64,000 bases of DNA, taken from contig NZ_BSOW01000010.1 of NCBI RefSeq assembly GCF_030160715.1, forward strand, positions 124,001 to 188,000, written 5' to 3'. A program made the translations under genes and the position numbers. The stretch is from Bradyrhizobium iriomotense. GTDB taxonomy: Bacteria; Pseudomonadota; Alphaproteobacteria; Rhizobiales; Xanthobacteraceae. Shown piece after piece: positions 10,485 to 18,901 of this stretch. The notes below the pieces were generated by a model. The model saw only the letters and a program-made list of their open reading frames with translations. It did not search any database and was not told where the DNA came from. Numbering within the stretch: the stretch's first letter is position 1; every line of letters starts with the position of its first letter.

Positions 10485-10525
10485 TTGGGGCGTAGCCAAG
10501 CGGTAAGGCAGCGGATTTTGATTCC
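10485..10525 (+). repeat. Left attachment site: 5' half of tRNA-Gln
   Basis: 41 bases identical to 56,292-56,332. They cover the tRNA from one base before its 5' end through the anticodon loop (TTTTGAT) and into the 3' side of the anticodon stem, then diverge (ACTCGG here, GCCATT at the right). This copy lacks the T arm and acceptor 3' strand and cannot make a tRNA. It is the chromosomal remnant left by integration. Confidence 0.93.
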
Positions 10526-10687
10526 ACTCGGAATGGCCGGTTTTGCGCCTTTTCGCTCTACCGATTTCTACGAAACCTCAACAAAAACAGGCAAAATCCG
10601 CGAACCCTTACTGCAAATTCCAATGCCGTGAGGTTCGCAAAAATTCCCGTTTAATTTCAAGGACTACCAAGCAGTCTCGGCGGCTCC

Positions 10688-10709
10688 ACGCAGCATGGAC
10701 GCAGCATGG
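10688..10709 (+). repeat. Left-end iteron pair, candidate integrase arm site
   Basis: Two tandem copies of ACGCAGCATGG, 163 bp inside the left attachment repeat. The same 22 bp with one mismatch recur at 56,174-56,195 in the same orientation, about 97 bp inside the right repeat. Placement at both ends suggests integrase or excisionase arm-binding sites. Confidence 0.6.
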
Positions 10710-10759
10710 AGGTAAAGCAAATCGAGTGTCCTTGGCGATGAGCCCGGAGCAGATGCTCG

Positions 10760-11653
10760 TTAGCCAGTCGGGATTTTTCTTTGCAGTTTGAACTCGGCAA
10801 CCACGCCGCGTGTATCTTCAAACCAAGCATCGACTGCCGCAAATACGTCACGCTGCATGACACGCGACCATTCCTGGACTGTAGCATCCAGTGCTCGCGT
10901 GTTTGCCCGTACAAATTCGGGCCGATCGAGCCATTCCTCGCCCTTGCTCAGCAAGTAATCTGTCGCAACGCCGCCCGTCGCTCCTAGGACCCAACCCGCG
11001 GCCGTACCAAGGCCTGGTTCAACCATCGTTCCTGCGGCGGCACCAATGATCTGCGGACGCATGGCGGTAACGACTTTGGTTGCGGCCTTTGCGAAGATCG
11101 GAGCAACGGCTCGCTCGAAGGCCGGCGCGGCGCTCCGGGCGACCAGGACCGAGACGGACGCGGCCCCTGTTCCCCTGAGAACCGTCCTGAATCCTTCGTC
11201 ATCCACTGCGTCGCGCGGCGCTTTCCATTTTTGTTGGTCCCATCCGAGCGAAACGTCCAACTTCGCCAGCGGATCGATATGCTCTAGGTGCTTGGTCTCG
11301 CGGTTGAGATAGTCTTGAACGCGGTCATCAAGTGTCGTGACCACCCTGAGATATTCCTCGTGCGCCTCGGCCAGAGTGCGCGCGATACCGGCTTCGAGTA
11401 TCCGAAAAGAACAAGTGCGGCCGTCGTGGACAAGAGCCCCCTGATCGATGCGCGTCTTTGAGAGCGAAACGGCTTGGGCCCAAGCCACCGTATCGCGCGG
11501 GAAAGACGTGAAAATGCGTGTTCGCTTCGTGGCGCGATCTCGGGTGCGGCGATCTCCGTTAGATGATCGCGCGGGCCGGCAATATCTGAACTTGGACGCT
11601 TTATCGCCACATTCGTCTCCATCGCGGTATTTGGTACGATCGAGATAGGCCAT
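10760..11653 (-). CDS. Hypothetical protein with glycine-rich hydrophobic segment
   Basis: About 297 aa, no family recognised. Residues of the last third form a glycine-zipper-like hydrophobic stretch (IIGAAAGTMVEPGLG, then GWVLGATGGVATDYLL), flanked by charged helices such as LAEAHEEYLRVVTTLDDRVQDYL. This could insert into membranes. The N-terminus is uncertain: the first 60 residues are Arg-rich and less convincing, and translation may begin further in. It is the last gene of a minus-strand set behind the fic and nuclease-like genes, and it ends close to the left attachment site. Confidence 0.5.
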   Translation of the reverse strand: MAYLDRTKYRDGDECGDKASKFRYCRPARSSNGDRRTRDRATKRTRIFTSFPRDTVAWAQAVSLSKTRIDQGALVHDGRTCSFRILEAGIARTLAEAHEEYLRVVTTLDDRVQDYLNRETKHLEHIDPLAKLDVSLGWDQQKWKAPRDAVDDEGFRTVLRGTGAASVSVLVARSAAPAFERAVAPIFAKAATKVVTAMRPQIIGAAAGTMVEPGLGTAAGWVLGATGGVATDYLLSKGEEWLDRPEFVRANTRALDATVQEWSRVMQRDVFAAVDAWFEDTRGVVAEFKLQRKIPTG

Positions 11654-11754
11654 GTAGCCTAGGCGATTCCGCTTCTGCCGGCAATGAAGTGCAGCCGGCC
11701 ATCCCGACGATCCGGCACGCAAGCGTTCGACCGTGTTTAATCGTCTATCTCGAT

Positions 11755-13163
11755 TCAATCGCGCGAGAGGCCGAAGTCGAGAGGATAGCGCGCAGCAGGT
11801 TTCCGCTCGTTGACGGGTATACCTGCATCAACGAGCTGGGTGCGCATCCAGCCGTTACGTTCAGAAGGCCCTTGATGATTTGCAAGCACCACGCGTGCGA
11901 TACGGATGGCTTCGCGCAATTCTCGCGCAGATTTGGATGTACCCTCCACCCTCTCTTTCGCCAGTTCTGCAAAATCGATCCACCACTGATCGTTGTGCCC
12001 CCAATGAAGGAACGTTCCTGGATAAACATCCCCCTCCCAGAGGCGCATGAAGTCAGCCTTTTCGAGATGCTTTCCGTGAAGAGTGCACGCCCCCGGATGG
12101 TCAAAAGTCCGATAGAGCCTCCGGGCAGGCAGCAATACTCGAGGAGTTGATATTTGCCCGTGCCGCCGACATGGCTACTCGTTGGATGGTCCCAATGGAA
12201 GGTGACCCAACGAAAGTCATCAATCTCAGCCGCCACGATGGATTCAAAATCGTCTTCGCTCTGCCGCACGAAGACGATGCGCCGTGGATTGAGCCGTTGG
12301 ATGGAATCAAATTGCTCTTCTGCGCCTCGATAGTCTTCTGGATCAACGCGGAAGGGGGTCTGTTTTCCTTCGAGCAGCCACTGCTCGTTTATGCCCAGCG
12401 CCCGCGCGAGATTCACCAGCTCCGATGCAATCACATCGGAGCGGCCCTCTGTAATGTCTTCGAGCTTGCGCCAGTCTGGAAATCCAAGGTGCTTCGAAAT
12501 GCTCTGCAGAGTGAACCGCTCGTTCACGCTGCGCCGATCGTTCATCAATTCGACCGCCGTTGCTAGGCGCGCACCAATTTGCTTTGCAATTGTTGATGCC
12601 GTCGTTGCGTCGTGAAATACCGGGCTTGCGACAGCGATGAGGCCGTACCGGATGGCAAGGTCGGCGTGCTCGCTCAAGCGGCCTTCAAGCCAATCCCAAC
12701 CATGCACTTGCACCTCAAAGCTCCCGTCGCGCGCATGGCGCTCGCTTATCTCGGCGGCCGCCTTCTTTAATCGCACGTCGTTCGGGCCCGTTGTGAGGAC
12801 CACAAAGACGTCGAGCCTTGGATAGAAGCTGCGCGCCTTCGCCACTTCTTCGCGCAACTCCTTCTGTGTAAGCCGACTATTCGTCCAAGCTGAACCGTCA
12901 CCACGGCCACGACATTGAATGCCGACTTGGACGCGCGTTCGCTGATCAATGCCCGATACGTCGACACCTGATTGCGGCTGGCCGTTGCGGCCATGCAGGT
13001 CCATGTGGACGTCGCCCGTAATCCTAGCGAACAGATCCCGAGTTAGTCGTTCGAATGCCTGCCAATCCTTGGGACGATTGAGCGAGGTGGCACTGCTTAA
13101 TCCGGCGGCAAAGGCTCGGACTGCTTGACGACGTTCACGTTCGGCGAGTGGTGCCATATTCAA
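11755..13163 (-). pseudogene. Degenerate PD-(D/E)XK-domain protein with HTH-like middle, frameshifted
   Basis: The N-terminal about 160 residues match the nuclease-like domain of the protein starting at 14,639 (GRNGQPQSGVDVSG...GIQCRGRG, then SERHARDGSFEVQVHGWDWL). D68 and Q83 are present, but the usual catalytic Lys is Arg (QCR), so activity may be lost. A middle region (SISKHLGFPDWRKLEDITEG, ARALGINEQWLLEG) looks like a Cro/C1-type DNA-binding domain. The 5' frame reads sensibly up to LLEYCCLP. Beyond about 12,122 that frame turns into Ser/Cys-rich nonsense, while the frame shifted by one base reads RLYRTFDHPGACTLHG and WWIDFAELAKERVEG to a stop at 11,755. A one-base loss in the CCCGG run explains this; a sequencing error is the alternative. 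Confidence 0.7.
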
Positions 13164-13211
13164 GTCGCGACTTTACGCGCCCCTGTGCCCATGGATGAAC
13201 TCAAGCCTTAC

Positions 13212-14453
13212 TCAGTCATTTGTCGTGTGCTCCGGAAATAGTCCCGGCATCCAGCGCGAGGCGAGGGTGGCGGGGAAAGCCAGCAGCAATGGGTCGCGCG
13301 GGCCTTTTGAAACGAGGACTCCTCGGCTGAGGAGCTCCGAAACAATACGCCGGGCATGACGTGGTGTCAGATCGAGAAGATTGGCAACATCGCCACGCGG
13401 CAGCTCGCCGCGATAGAGGATCGCTTCAACCACGGCACCTGCTTTCGGGGGAAGTCTGCTGAGGCGCGTTTCCTCCTCCGCCCACAGCAATATGCGCGTG
13501 CGCAACCGATCTGGCTGCATCAGCGATTCCATAAAGTTGACTTGGTCTATGCAGGTCTCCAAGAAGAACCGCGTAAACGAGGCGAGTGCTTCTTCGCTGA
13601 GGTTGCCCCGGCCGTCCAAGTCATTGCGCCGCGGAAGATCGCACTGGGTGAGATGCTGTTTATATGCGCCATCACTTCGAGCAAGCCCGCGAGCGACTGA
13701 CCACACGGCGCCGGTATCGAGCCCGTCCAAAAGCATTGCGTGCGACATCAGGCGTGTGACGCGGCCATTGCCGTCGAGGAAGGGGTGAATCCACAAAAGG
13801 CGGTGATGCGCGGCAGCGGTGGCCAAAATCGCGTCGGCTTTTCCAACGCCGCTGTATGTTTTCTCGAAATGGGCGAGGAAGCGCGGAACAGCGCCAGGGC
13901 TGACGGCGATATGACGTCCCACTTTTACGTCGCGAAGCCGCAATTCGCCGGGTACAACCCGAATTCGTTCTTTTGTGTCGGGCTCCTCGATCCACAACAT
14001 CGCGTCGGGAAGGTGCTCGCAGAAACGGCGGTGGATATCCCGGATGCCGTCCGTGGTCACAGTGCGACCGCGCAGATGGCCTTCGTCGATCCAGCGCTGC
14101 ACCGCGATATGTGCCTTGGCTTCGAGCTGAAGATCGCGCTTTTTGGGATCGGCGCTATAGTCGTTCTTCAGGGCGCGTTCGATATCGACCGGGTGCGTAT
14201 CGTGCCCCTCGATAAGGTTGCTGTAGTAGCAGTTCATGGCTCGGACGAGATCGGCCAAAGAGCCCAGCAGGCTTTGCGGCAAGCTTCTCTTGAAGCCGGC
14301 CGATTTGCCGACGAGCTCGACCGCCAAATCGGTCAGCTCGCCCCGATGGCGGGAATCCTCTCTGATAAGGAGCGGTTCCATTGAGAAGACCGCCTCGCCA
14401 CGATCAGCAGCCGTAGAAATGTCCTCTTTTTTGTCCTCAATGTTCTTTGTCAT
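13212..14453 (-). CDS. Fic family protein with built-in inhibitory helix and C-terminal winged helix
   Basis: A 413-aa Fic-domain protein, which usually transfers AMP from ATP onto a target hydroxyl. The catalytic motif HPFLDGNGR is intact at about 223-231. An inhibitory motif of the form [S/T]xxxE[G/N] is present as SNLIEG at 78-83, so this is a class II Fic held off by its own N-terminal helix. The C-terminus (RGDVANLLDLTPRHARRIVSELLSRGVL) is a winged-helix DNA-binding domain. I chose the ATG giving MTKNIEDKKEDIST; 12 upstream codons are in frame. It lies 48 bp upstream of the nuclease-like gene and diverges from the three-gene operon. Targets are unknown. Confidence 0.9.
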   Translation of the reverse strand: MTKNIEDKKEDISTAADRGEAVFSMEPLLIREDSRHRGELTDLAVELVGKSAGFKRSLPQSLLGSLADLVRAMNCYYSNLIEGHDTHPVDIERALKNDYSADPKKRDLQLEAKAHIAVQRWIDEGHLRGRTVTTDGIRDIHRRFCEHLPDAMLWIEEPDTKERIRVVPGELRLRDVKVGRHIAVSPGAVPRFLAHFEKTYSGVGKADAILATAAAHHRLLWIHPFLDGNGRVTRLMSHAMLLDGLDTGAVWSVARGLARSDGAYKQHLTQCDLPRRNDLDGRGNLSEEALASFTRFFLETCIDQVNFMESLMQPDRLRTRILLWAEEETRLSRLPPKAGAVVEAILYRGELPRGDVANLLDLTPRHARRIVSELLSRGVLVSKGPRDPLLLAFPATLASRWMPGLFPEHTTND

Positions 14454-14638
14454 AAGTATAGTTATATCAGATACATACGAAAAAATCATCTAAGAAATTG
14501 AACGAGCTAAAGTCCTCATAAATGTCCGTCTTGTCGATAGGTTGAGGTTTCCCAACCTTCGCCAATACATTGAAATTGTTCTCAAAATGTTCTTTAGGTC
14601 TACCCTCAACCCAGATAGTGAGTCGAAACAATCGGTCC
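14454..14638. promoter_or_regulatory. Divergent promoter region between fic cluster and large-protein operon
   Basis: This 185-bp gap is clearly more AT-rich than the surroundings, for example TAAGTATAGTTATATCAG near 14,454. It contains a small inverted repeat, AGGTTG and CAACCT with an 8-base spacer at about 14,539-14,558, that could be an operator. Transcription must start in both directions from here. No strong Shine-Dalgarno precedes the ATG at 14,639. Confidence 0.45.
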
Positions 14639-17600
14639 ATGTCTGACGAACAACTTCATCCGCCGGCAAGCTGGGACAAATTCGAAGAGATCTGCGCCGA
14701 TCTCTTTTCGCGCATTTGGAACGACCCAGAACTCGTCCGCTACGGGCGAAGCGGCCAGCGGCAAAAGGGCGTCGACATTTATGGAAAGCAAAACGGCGCC
14801 GACTCCGGTGTTCAATGCAAAGGAAAACGCATTTGGCCGCCGACCAAGCTGACGATTTCGGAAATTAATGCGGAAATCGAGGAAGCCAAGAAATTCCGTC
14901 CCGCCCTCAAGACCTACATTATTGCGACCACCGCGGATAATGACGTTGCCGTCACGGACCATGTCAATGCGATTTCTGAGAAACATGCCGCTGAGGGGCT
15001 TTTTCGCGTAACTGTTTTTGGCTGGCGTGAACTCACGCGCCGCATTGATGATTTTCCTGAATTAAAAGAAAAGCACTTTGACATTATCACGCTTCGCGGA
15101 ATGAAGCGCACAATGCCGGGCGAGATTGCCGAGCGCCTCGTCGAAGAATTGAAAAATGCGAATATTGTCATTCCGCCAGGCGCAGATCATGGGACCAAGC
15201 CCCAATCCAATTTCGTTGATGAAGGCCTCGCCGAAGCTATCGAACGCGATGTCGCGCATCGTTATGAACGAGCCCTTCAACGATCGGTCTTTCCCGAATT
15301 AAGTAAACAGGATGAACTGGCGCAGCTTGCGGCTGAAATCATTGACGCCAAAGGCGCAGCCCCGTCACCCGGCTTACGACGAACCATCTTACTGCGGGCC
15401 GCAAGATCCGCCGCCGCTCACGGCAACCTGACAAATGCGCGCATTTTTCTGACTGCCGGCCAAAATTTATCAGGCGCCGATTCCGACGCACCAGCCCGCG
15501 CGCGCGTGGCAGTCGCCGAGGGCAATATCAACGAAGCGATTCAGATACTGCGCGACCTCTCTGACGCAGATTCACGCTCGGTTCTTCTAAGTATTCTGGC
15601 GAAAGAGCGAAGCGAGGACCAAGCCCTAGCCTGGATGACCGAGAACAACGTGTCGTCCGCGCAGCTAACTGCCTTGGGCATCTTTAGTCTCTGCACGATC
15701 TATCTGAAGAGGGGCGACCTGGACGCAGTCAGCCGCGTTCTGGCTCAAGTAACGCCGGCGCAGCTCAAAGAACTTCCCTATTTGCATTTTCTGAGGGGGG
15801 TTATCAGTTTCGCGCGGCTGCTGCCAGTAATGGAACAGGCAACAGTACTCAGCGGCCTCCCCATGGACGTGCGCAACGCGCGTCCCGTTATCGGCGGGCA
15901 GGAGCTTTCCGTCATCCTCGATGCCGCGATCGACGATTTTCGAGAGGCGCTTCCCTACGCAGTAACGCTCGGCCTCACGCATGCTCCGCGGCTTATCCAA
16001 TTTTACATCAGGTGGTGCGAGTTATTGCATCCGACGCGCAAGCCTGCTGCACTCGCGCAGCTTCGCAGCGACATGGAAGATAACATGCGCGCTGTCGCCA
16101 ATGTGCAATATGCGTTCGCCTATCTCGATGGCTATTCGCCAGAAGCGCTCGAATCCTATCTTCAGCGCCGCGATGCTCTCGGTGGGCTGAATGACGACGA
16201 GCTCCGCGCGGCCTTTGTCGTCAGCTTGAACAAGAACGATGCGTCCGGCCTCGCCTCGCTGATCGCCGCGAAACGGCAGCAGGCCGAGGCCTCGTTTGGC
16301 AAGAGTGGCATTCTTTCCCTTGAAATACAGGCACTCGCAAAAAGTGGCGATGCGACGTCGGCGAAAATAGTTCTCGAAGATAATCTCGCGCTCTTCGATG
16401 CAAGCCAAATCGCCAGCTTTCGCGCGGAGATCGCAAAAGCTGAAGGCGCCGATCCGGTTGCCGAACATATGCGTCTCTATGAAGAGGAGAAGACGCCCGA
16501 AACTCTACGGACGCTCGTCGATGTTCTCGTTTCGAAAAGAGACCATGTCGGCATTGCGAAATACGCCAAATTACTGTTTGCCGAGACCAAAGATCCGCGC
16601 GACATCGCGATAGCCGCGGAAGCCGAAAGACTCGCCGGCCTTGGCGACGATTTCGTCCGTACGTTCGATCTGCATCCTTCACTGCAGGATCATCCGCCTT
16701 TCCTGAGGTACTATGCATGGCAATTGTTCCGGCTCGGCCGCTTGCCTGAAGCCAAGGCAATTGCAGAACGTATCGAGAAGAACGACTCTGAACATCGCGA
16801 TCTGCAACTCGAGGCCGCCATCGCCATCGAAACCGGCGAATGGGAGACGCTTGCGGGGCCACTGGCAGCCACTCTCGATCTCTCACAGGCCTCGGACGGC
16901 CTCACGCTCATCCGCGCCGCCCACCTCTCGCAGGCGTCGAGCCAGGGGCCTCTAATGGATCTTATCACCGCGGCCATCGCAAAGGGCGGCGACGATCCAA
17001 ATGTCCTGCTGGGTGCTTATTTCCTTTATGTTGAACAAGGACTCGAAGAGGAGCGCCCGGAATCCCATGAGTGGTTCCGAAAGGCGCTCGCCCTGTCCGG
17101 TCCTGACGGGCCAGTTCAATCCTTCGAGATCAAGGATCTCCTCGCGCAGCAGACGGATTGGAATCAGCACACGCGCTTCGTTACCGATAAGGTGGTCGCG
17201 GGGGAGTTTCCGCTTGCGGTTGCCGCACCGGGCTTGCGAACAACCATCGTCGATGTCGTACTACGAAATCTGATCCGTAATGCGGCGATGACTGATAGTC
17301 GCCGAAAGGTCGCCCTGCCACTCTTTACCGGCAACCGGCTTCCGGCGCCGCCTGGCTTGACGACGTCCCTCGCTCTAGACATCACGGCTCTCCTCGTACT
17401 CGGCTGGCTCGGCATCCTGCCCCTGATCCTTGAGACCTTTCCAAAAGTCATTCTACCAGGCGGTGTCTTCGCGGAGCTCTTCGAAGGTCGGCGCCGGATA
17501 CGCCGCGGCCAGAAGACAAGGCTGCGGAAGGCAAACGAAATACGCGAGGCCATTGCAAAGGGACAGATCAAGGTCTTGCGCTCGCCGGTCCTCGTTCACG

Positions 17601-18901
17601 ACGCTTTGACCGCTGAAATTGGCGTTGAACTCAGCGCGCTCCTTCGCGAAGCCAAAGCAACAAATGGAATTGTCGTCCGGCCCGCACCGGTAACGCGTGT
17701 TGGCCTCGCTGAGACCGGCGTCGCCGATATGAGCGCGCATGAGGGCCACCTGTCCGACATGCACAGCCTGCTGAAGGTGCTGACCGATCAGAACGCAATC
17801 GATGAAGAGGCGGAGACGTCCGCCAAGCAGTACTTTACTCTCCAGGACAAGATGTGGGCATCACCTGCAATTCCCGACCCCGCACGCCCGATTTACCTGG
17901 ATGGTCTGGCCCTCTCTTACTTGCAATATACCGGGCTGTTGGTCGCGCTCCTTCGCACGTTCCCCAACGTCTATATCCATCAGTCGGCCGAGGATGAAGC
18001 CAACGCCTTGATCGAAGACGACCAGAACGTGGCTGAAGTCTTTCGCGTCATCGATGATATTCGCTCGGCTGTGCGGCAGGCAAATGCGGCCGGGCATATT
18101 ACGTTCGGGGCCCGGCGTGCGCAGGCCAATGAGTCTGAATTTGACGGCATGCAATCAAGCTTGAATCTGATTTCAGACCTGACCGATGTCGATGCTGTCG
18201 CAGTTGACGATCGTGCGCTTAACAAGGAGTTGTTTGCGGCCGATACCGCGGGGCGCCGTGCGCGCATGGTAACGACCCTCGACCTGCTTGAAGAACTCCG
18301 TGTTCGCGGTACGTTGACCGATGAGCGGAGCCGGGTATTGCGCTATCGCCTGAGAGCCGCTGGCGCCTTGCTGATGCCGGTCACGGCGAGCGAGCTCGTG
18401 GCAGCAGCAAAACGTAATCGTCAGAACGAGGCCCCCGAGTTCAAGGCCATTCGCGATAGCCTTGATCTGGCACGGGTTTCCGAGACGCCACAATTTCCCG
18501 GTGAGATGCGCTGGTTCATGAGCCACGTCCAGGCGACCCGTATATCTATCGCTCGCATCTGGAATGAAGAACCCGACGAGCAGCGCGCGCGGATACTTGC
18601 TACAGCTATCTTCAATATGCGGATCGTACCAGACGACTGGATCGACCGTTGGGGCGATCATCCGCCTCCGAATTGGGTGGACGCTGTCCGAGGCGCTTTG
18701 CTCGGCGGATTTGCGGTGCCGATCGAAATCGGGGATGACGAAAAAGTAGCTGCCTACCAGAAGTGGCTCGACGACGTCGTCATGGCTGATGTTCGCTCCC
18801 TATCGCCGGAGTTCTATCAGCGGGTCGTCACCTATCTACGCAGCTTTGCGCTTACACCGTGGAGCAAAGACGAAGAAGACGCGGAGGATGAGGATGAATA
18901 A
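14639..18901 (+). CDS. Giant protein A: PD-(D/E)XK nuclease domain, helical repeats, PIN-like C-terminus
   Basis: A 1420-aa protein. Residues about 1-150 are a restriction-endonuclease-like domain: WDKFEEICADLFSRI, then YGRSGQRQKGVDIYG (D46) and GVQCKGK (Q59, K61), then TVFGWRELTRRI. Residues about 200-900 are a TPR-like helical solenoid. Around 912 begins LDITALLVLGWLGILPLILE, then a VILPGGVFAELFEG strand, and around 1085 a second copy-like segment, LDGLALSYLQYTGLLVALL with FPNVYIH. DAVAVDDRALN follows near 1184. Together these look like one or two PIN-type RNase domains. No Walker A motif is seen, so it is not a STAND NTPase. The stop overlaps the next gene's ATG by 8 bases. An anti-phage role is inferred from domains and context only. 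Confidence 0.85.
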   Translation: MSDEQLHPPASWDKFEEICADLFSRIWNDPELVRYGRSGQRQKGVDIYGKQNGADSGVQCKGKRIWPPTKLTISEINAEIEEAKKFRPALKTYIIATTADNDVAVTDHVNAISEKHAAEGLFRVTVFGWRELTRRIDDFPELKEKHFDIITLRGMKRTMPGEIAERLVEELKNANIVIPPGADHGTKPQSNFVDEGLAEAIERDVAHRYERALQRSVFPELSKQDELAQLAAEIIDAKGAAPSPGLRRTILLRAARSAAAHGNLTNARIFLTAGQNLSGADSDAPARARVAVAEGNINEAIQILRDLSDADSRSVLLSILAKERSEDQALAWMTENNVSSAQLTALGIFSLCTIYLKRGDLDAVSRVLAQVTPAQLKELPYLHFLRGVISFARLLPVMEQATVLSGLPMDVRNARPVIGGQELSVILDAAIDDFREALPYAVTLGLTHAPRLIQFYIRWCELLHPTRKPAALAQLRSDMEDNMRAVANVQYAFAYLDGYSPEALESYLQRRDALGGLNDDELRAAFVVSLNKNDASGLASLIAAKRQQAEASFGKSGILSLEIQALAKSGDATSAKIVLEDNLALFDASQIASFRAEIAKAEGADPVAEHMRLYEEEKTPETLRTLVDVLVSKRDHVGIAKYAKLLFAETKDPRDIAIAAEAERLAGLGDDFVRTFDLHPSLQDHPPFLRYYAWQLFRLGRLPEAKAIAERIEKNDSEHRDLQLEAAIAIETGEWETLAGPLAATLDLSQASDGLTLIRAAHLSQASSQGPLMDLITAAIAKGGDDPNVLLGAYFLYVEQGLEEERPESHEWFRKALALSGPDGPVQSFEIKDLLAQQTDWNQHTRFVTDKVVAGEFPLAVAAPGLRTTIVDVVLRNLIRNAAMTDSRRKVALPLFTGNRLPAPPGLTTSLALDITALLVLGWLGILPLILETFPKVILPGGVFAELFEGRRRIRRGQKTRLRKANEIREAIAKGQIKVLRSPVLVHDALTAEIGVELSALLREAKATNGIVVRPAPVTRVGLAETGVADMSAHEGHLSDMHSLLKVLTDQNAIDEEAETSAKQYFTLQDKMWASPAIPDPARPIYLDGLALSYLQYTGLLVALLRTFPNVYIHQSAEDEANALIEDDQNVAEVFRVIDDIRSAVRQANAAGHITFGARRAQANESEFDGMQSSLNLISDLTDVDAVAVDDRALNKELFAADTAGRRARMVTTLDLLEELRVRGTLTDERSRVLRYRLRAAGALLMPVTASELVAAAKRNRQNEAPEFKAIRDSLDLARVSETPQFPGEMRWFMSHVQATRISIARIWNEEPDEQRARILATAIFNMRIVPDDWIDRWGDHPPPNWVDAVRGALLGGFAVPIEIGDDEKVAAYQKWLDDVVMADVRSLSPEFYQRVVTYLRSFALTPWSKDEEDAEDEDE

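Noticed and set aside
10485..10560. A second functional tRNA-Gln at the left end
   Set aside because: Identity to the tRNA stops after the anticodon stem; no T arm or acceptor 3' strand follows.
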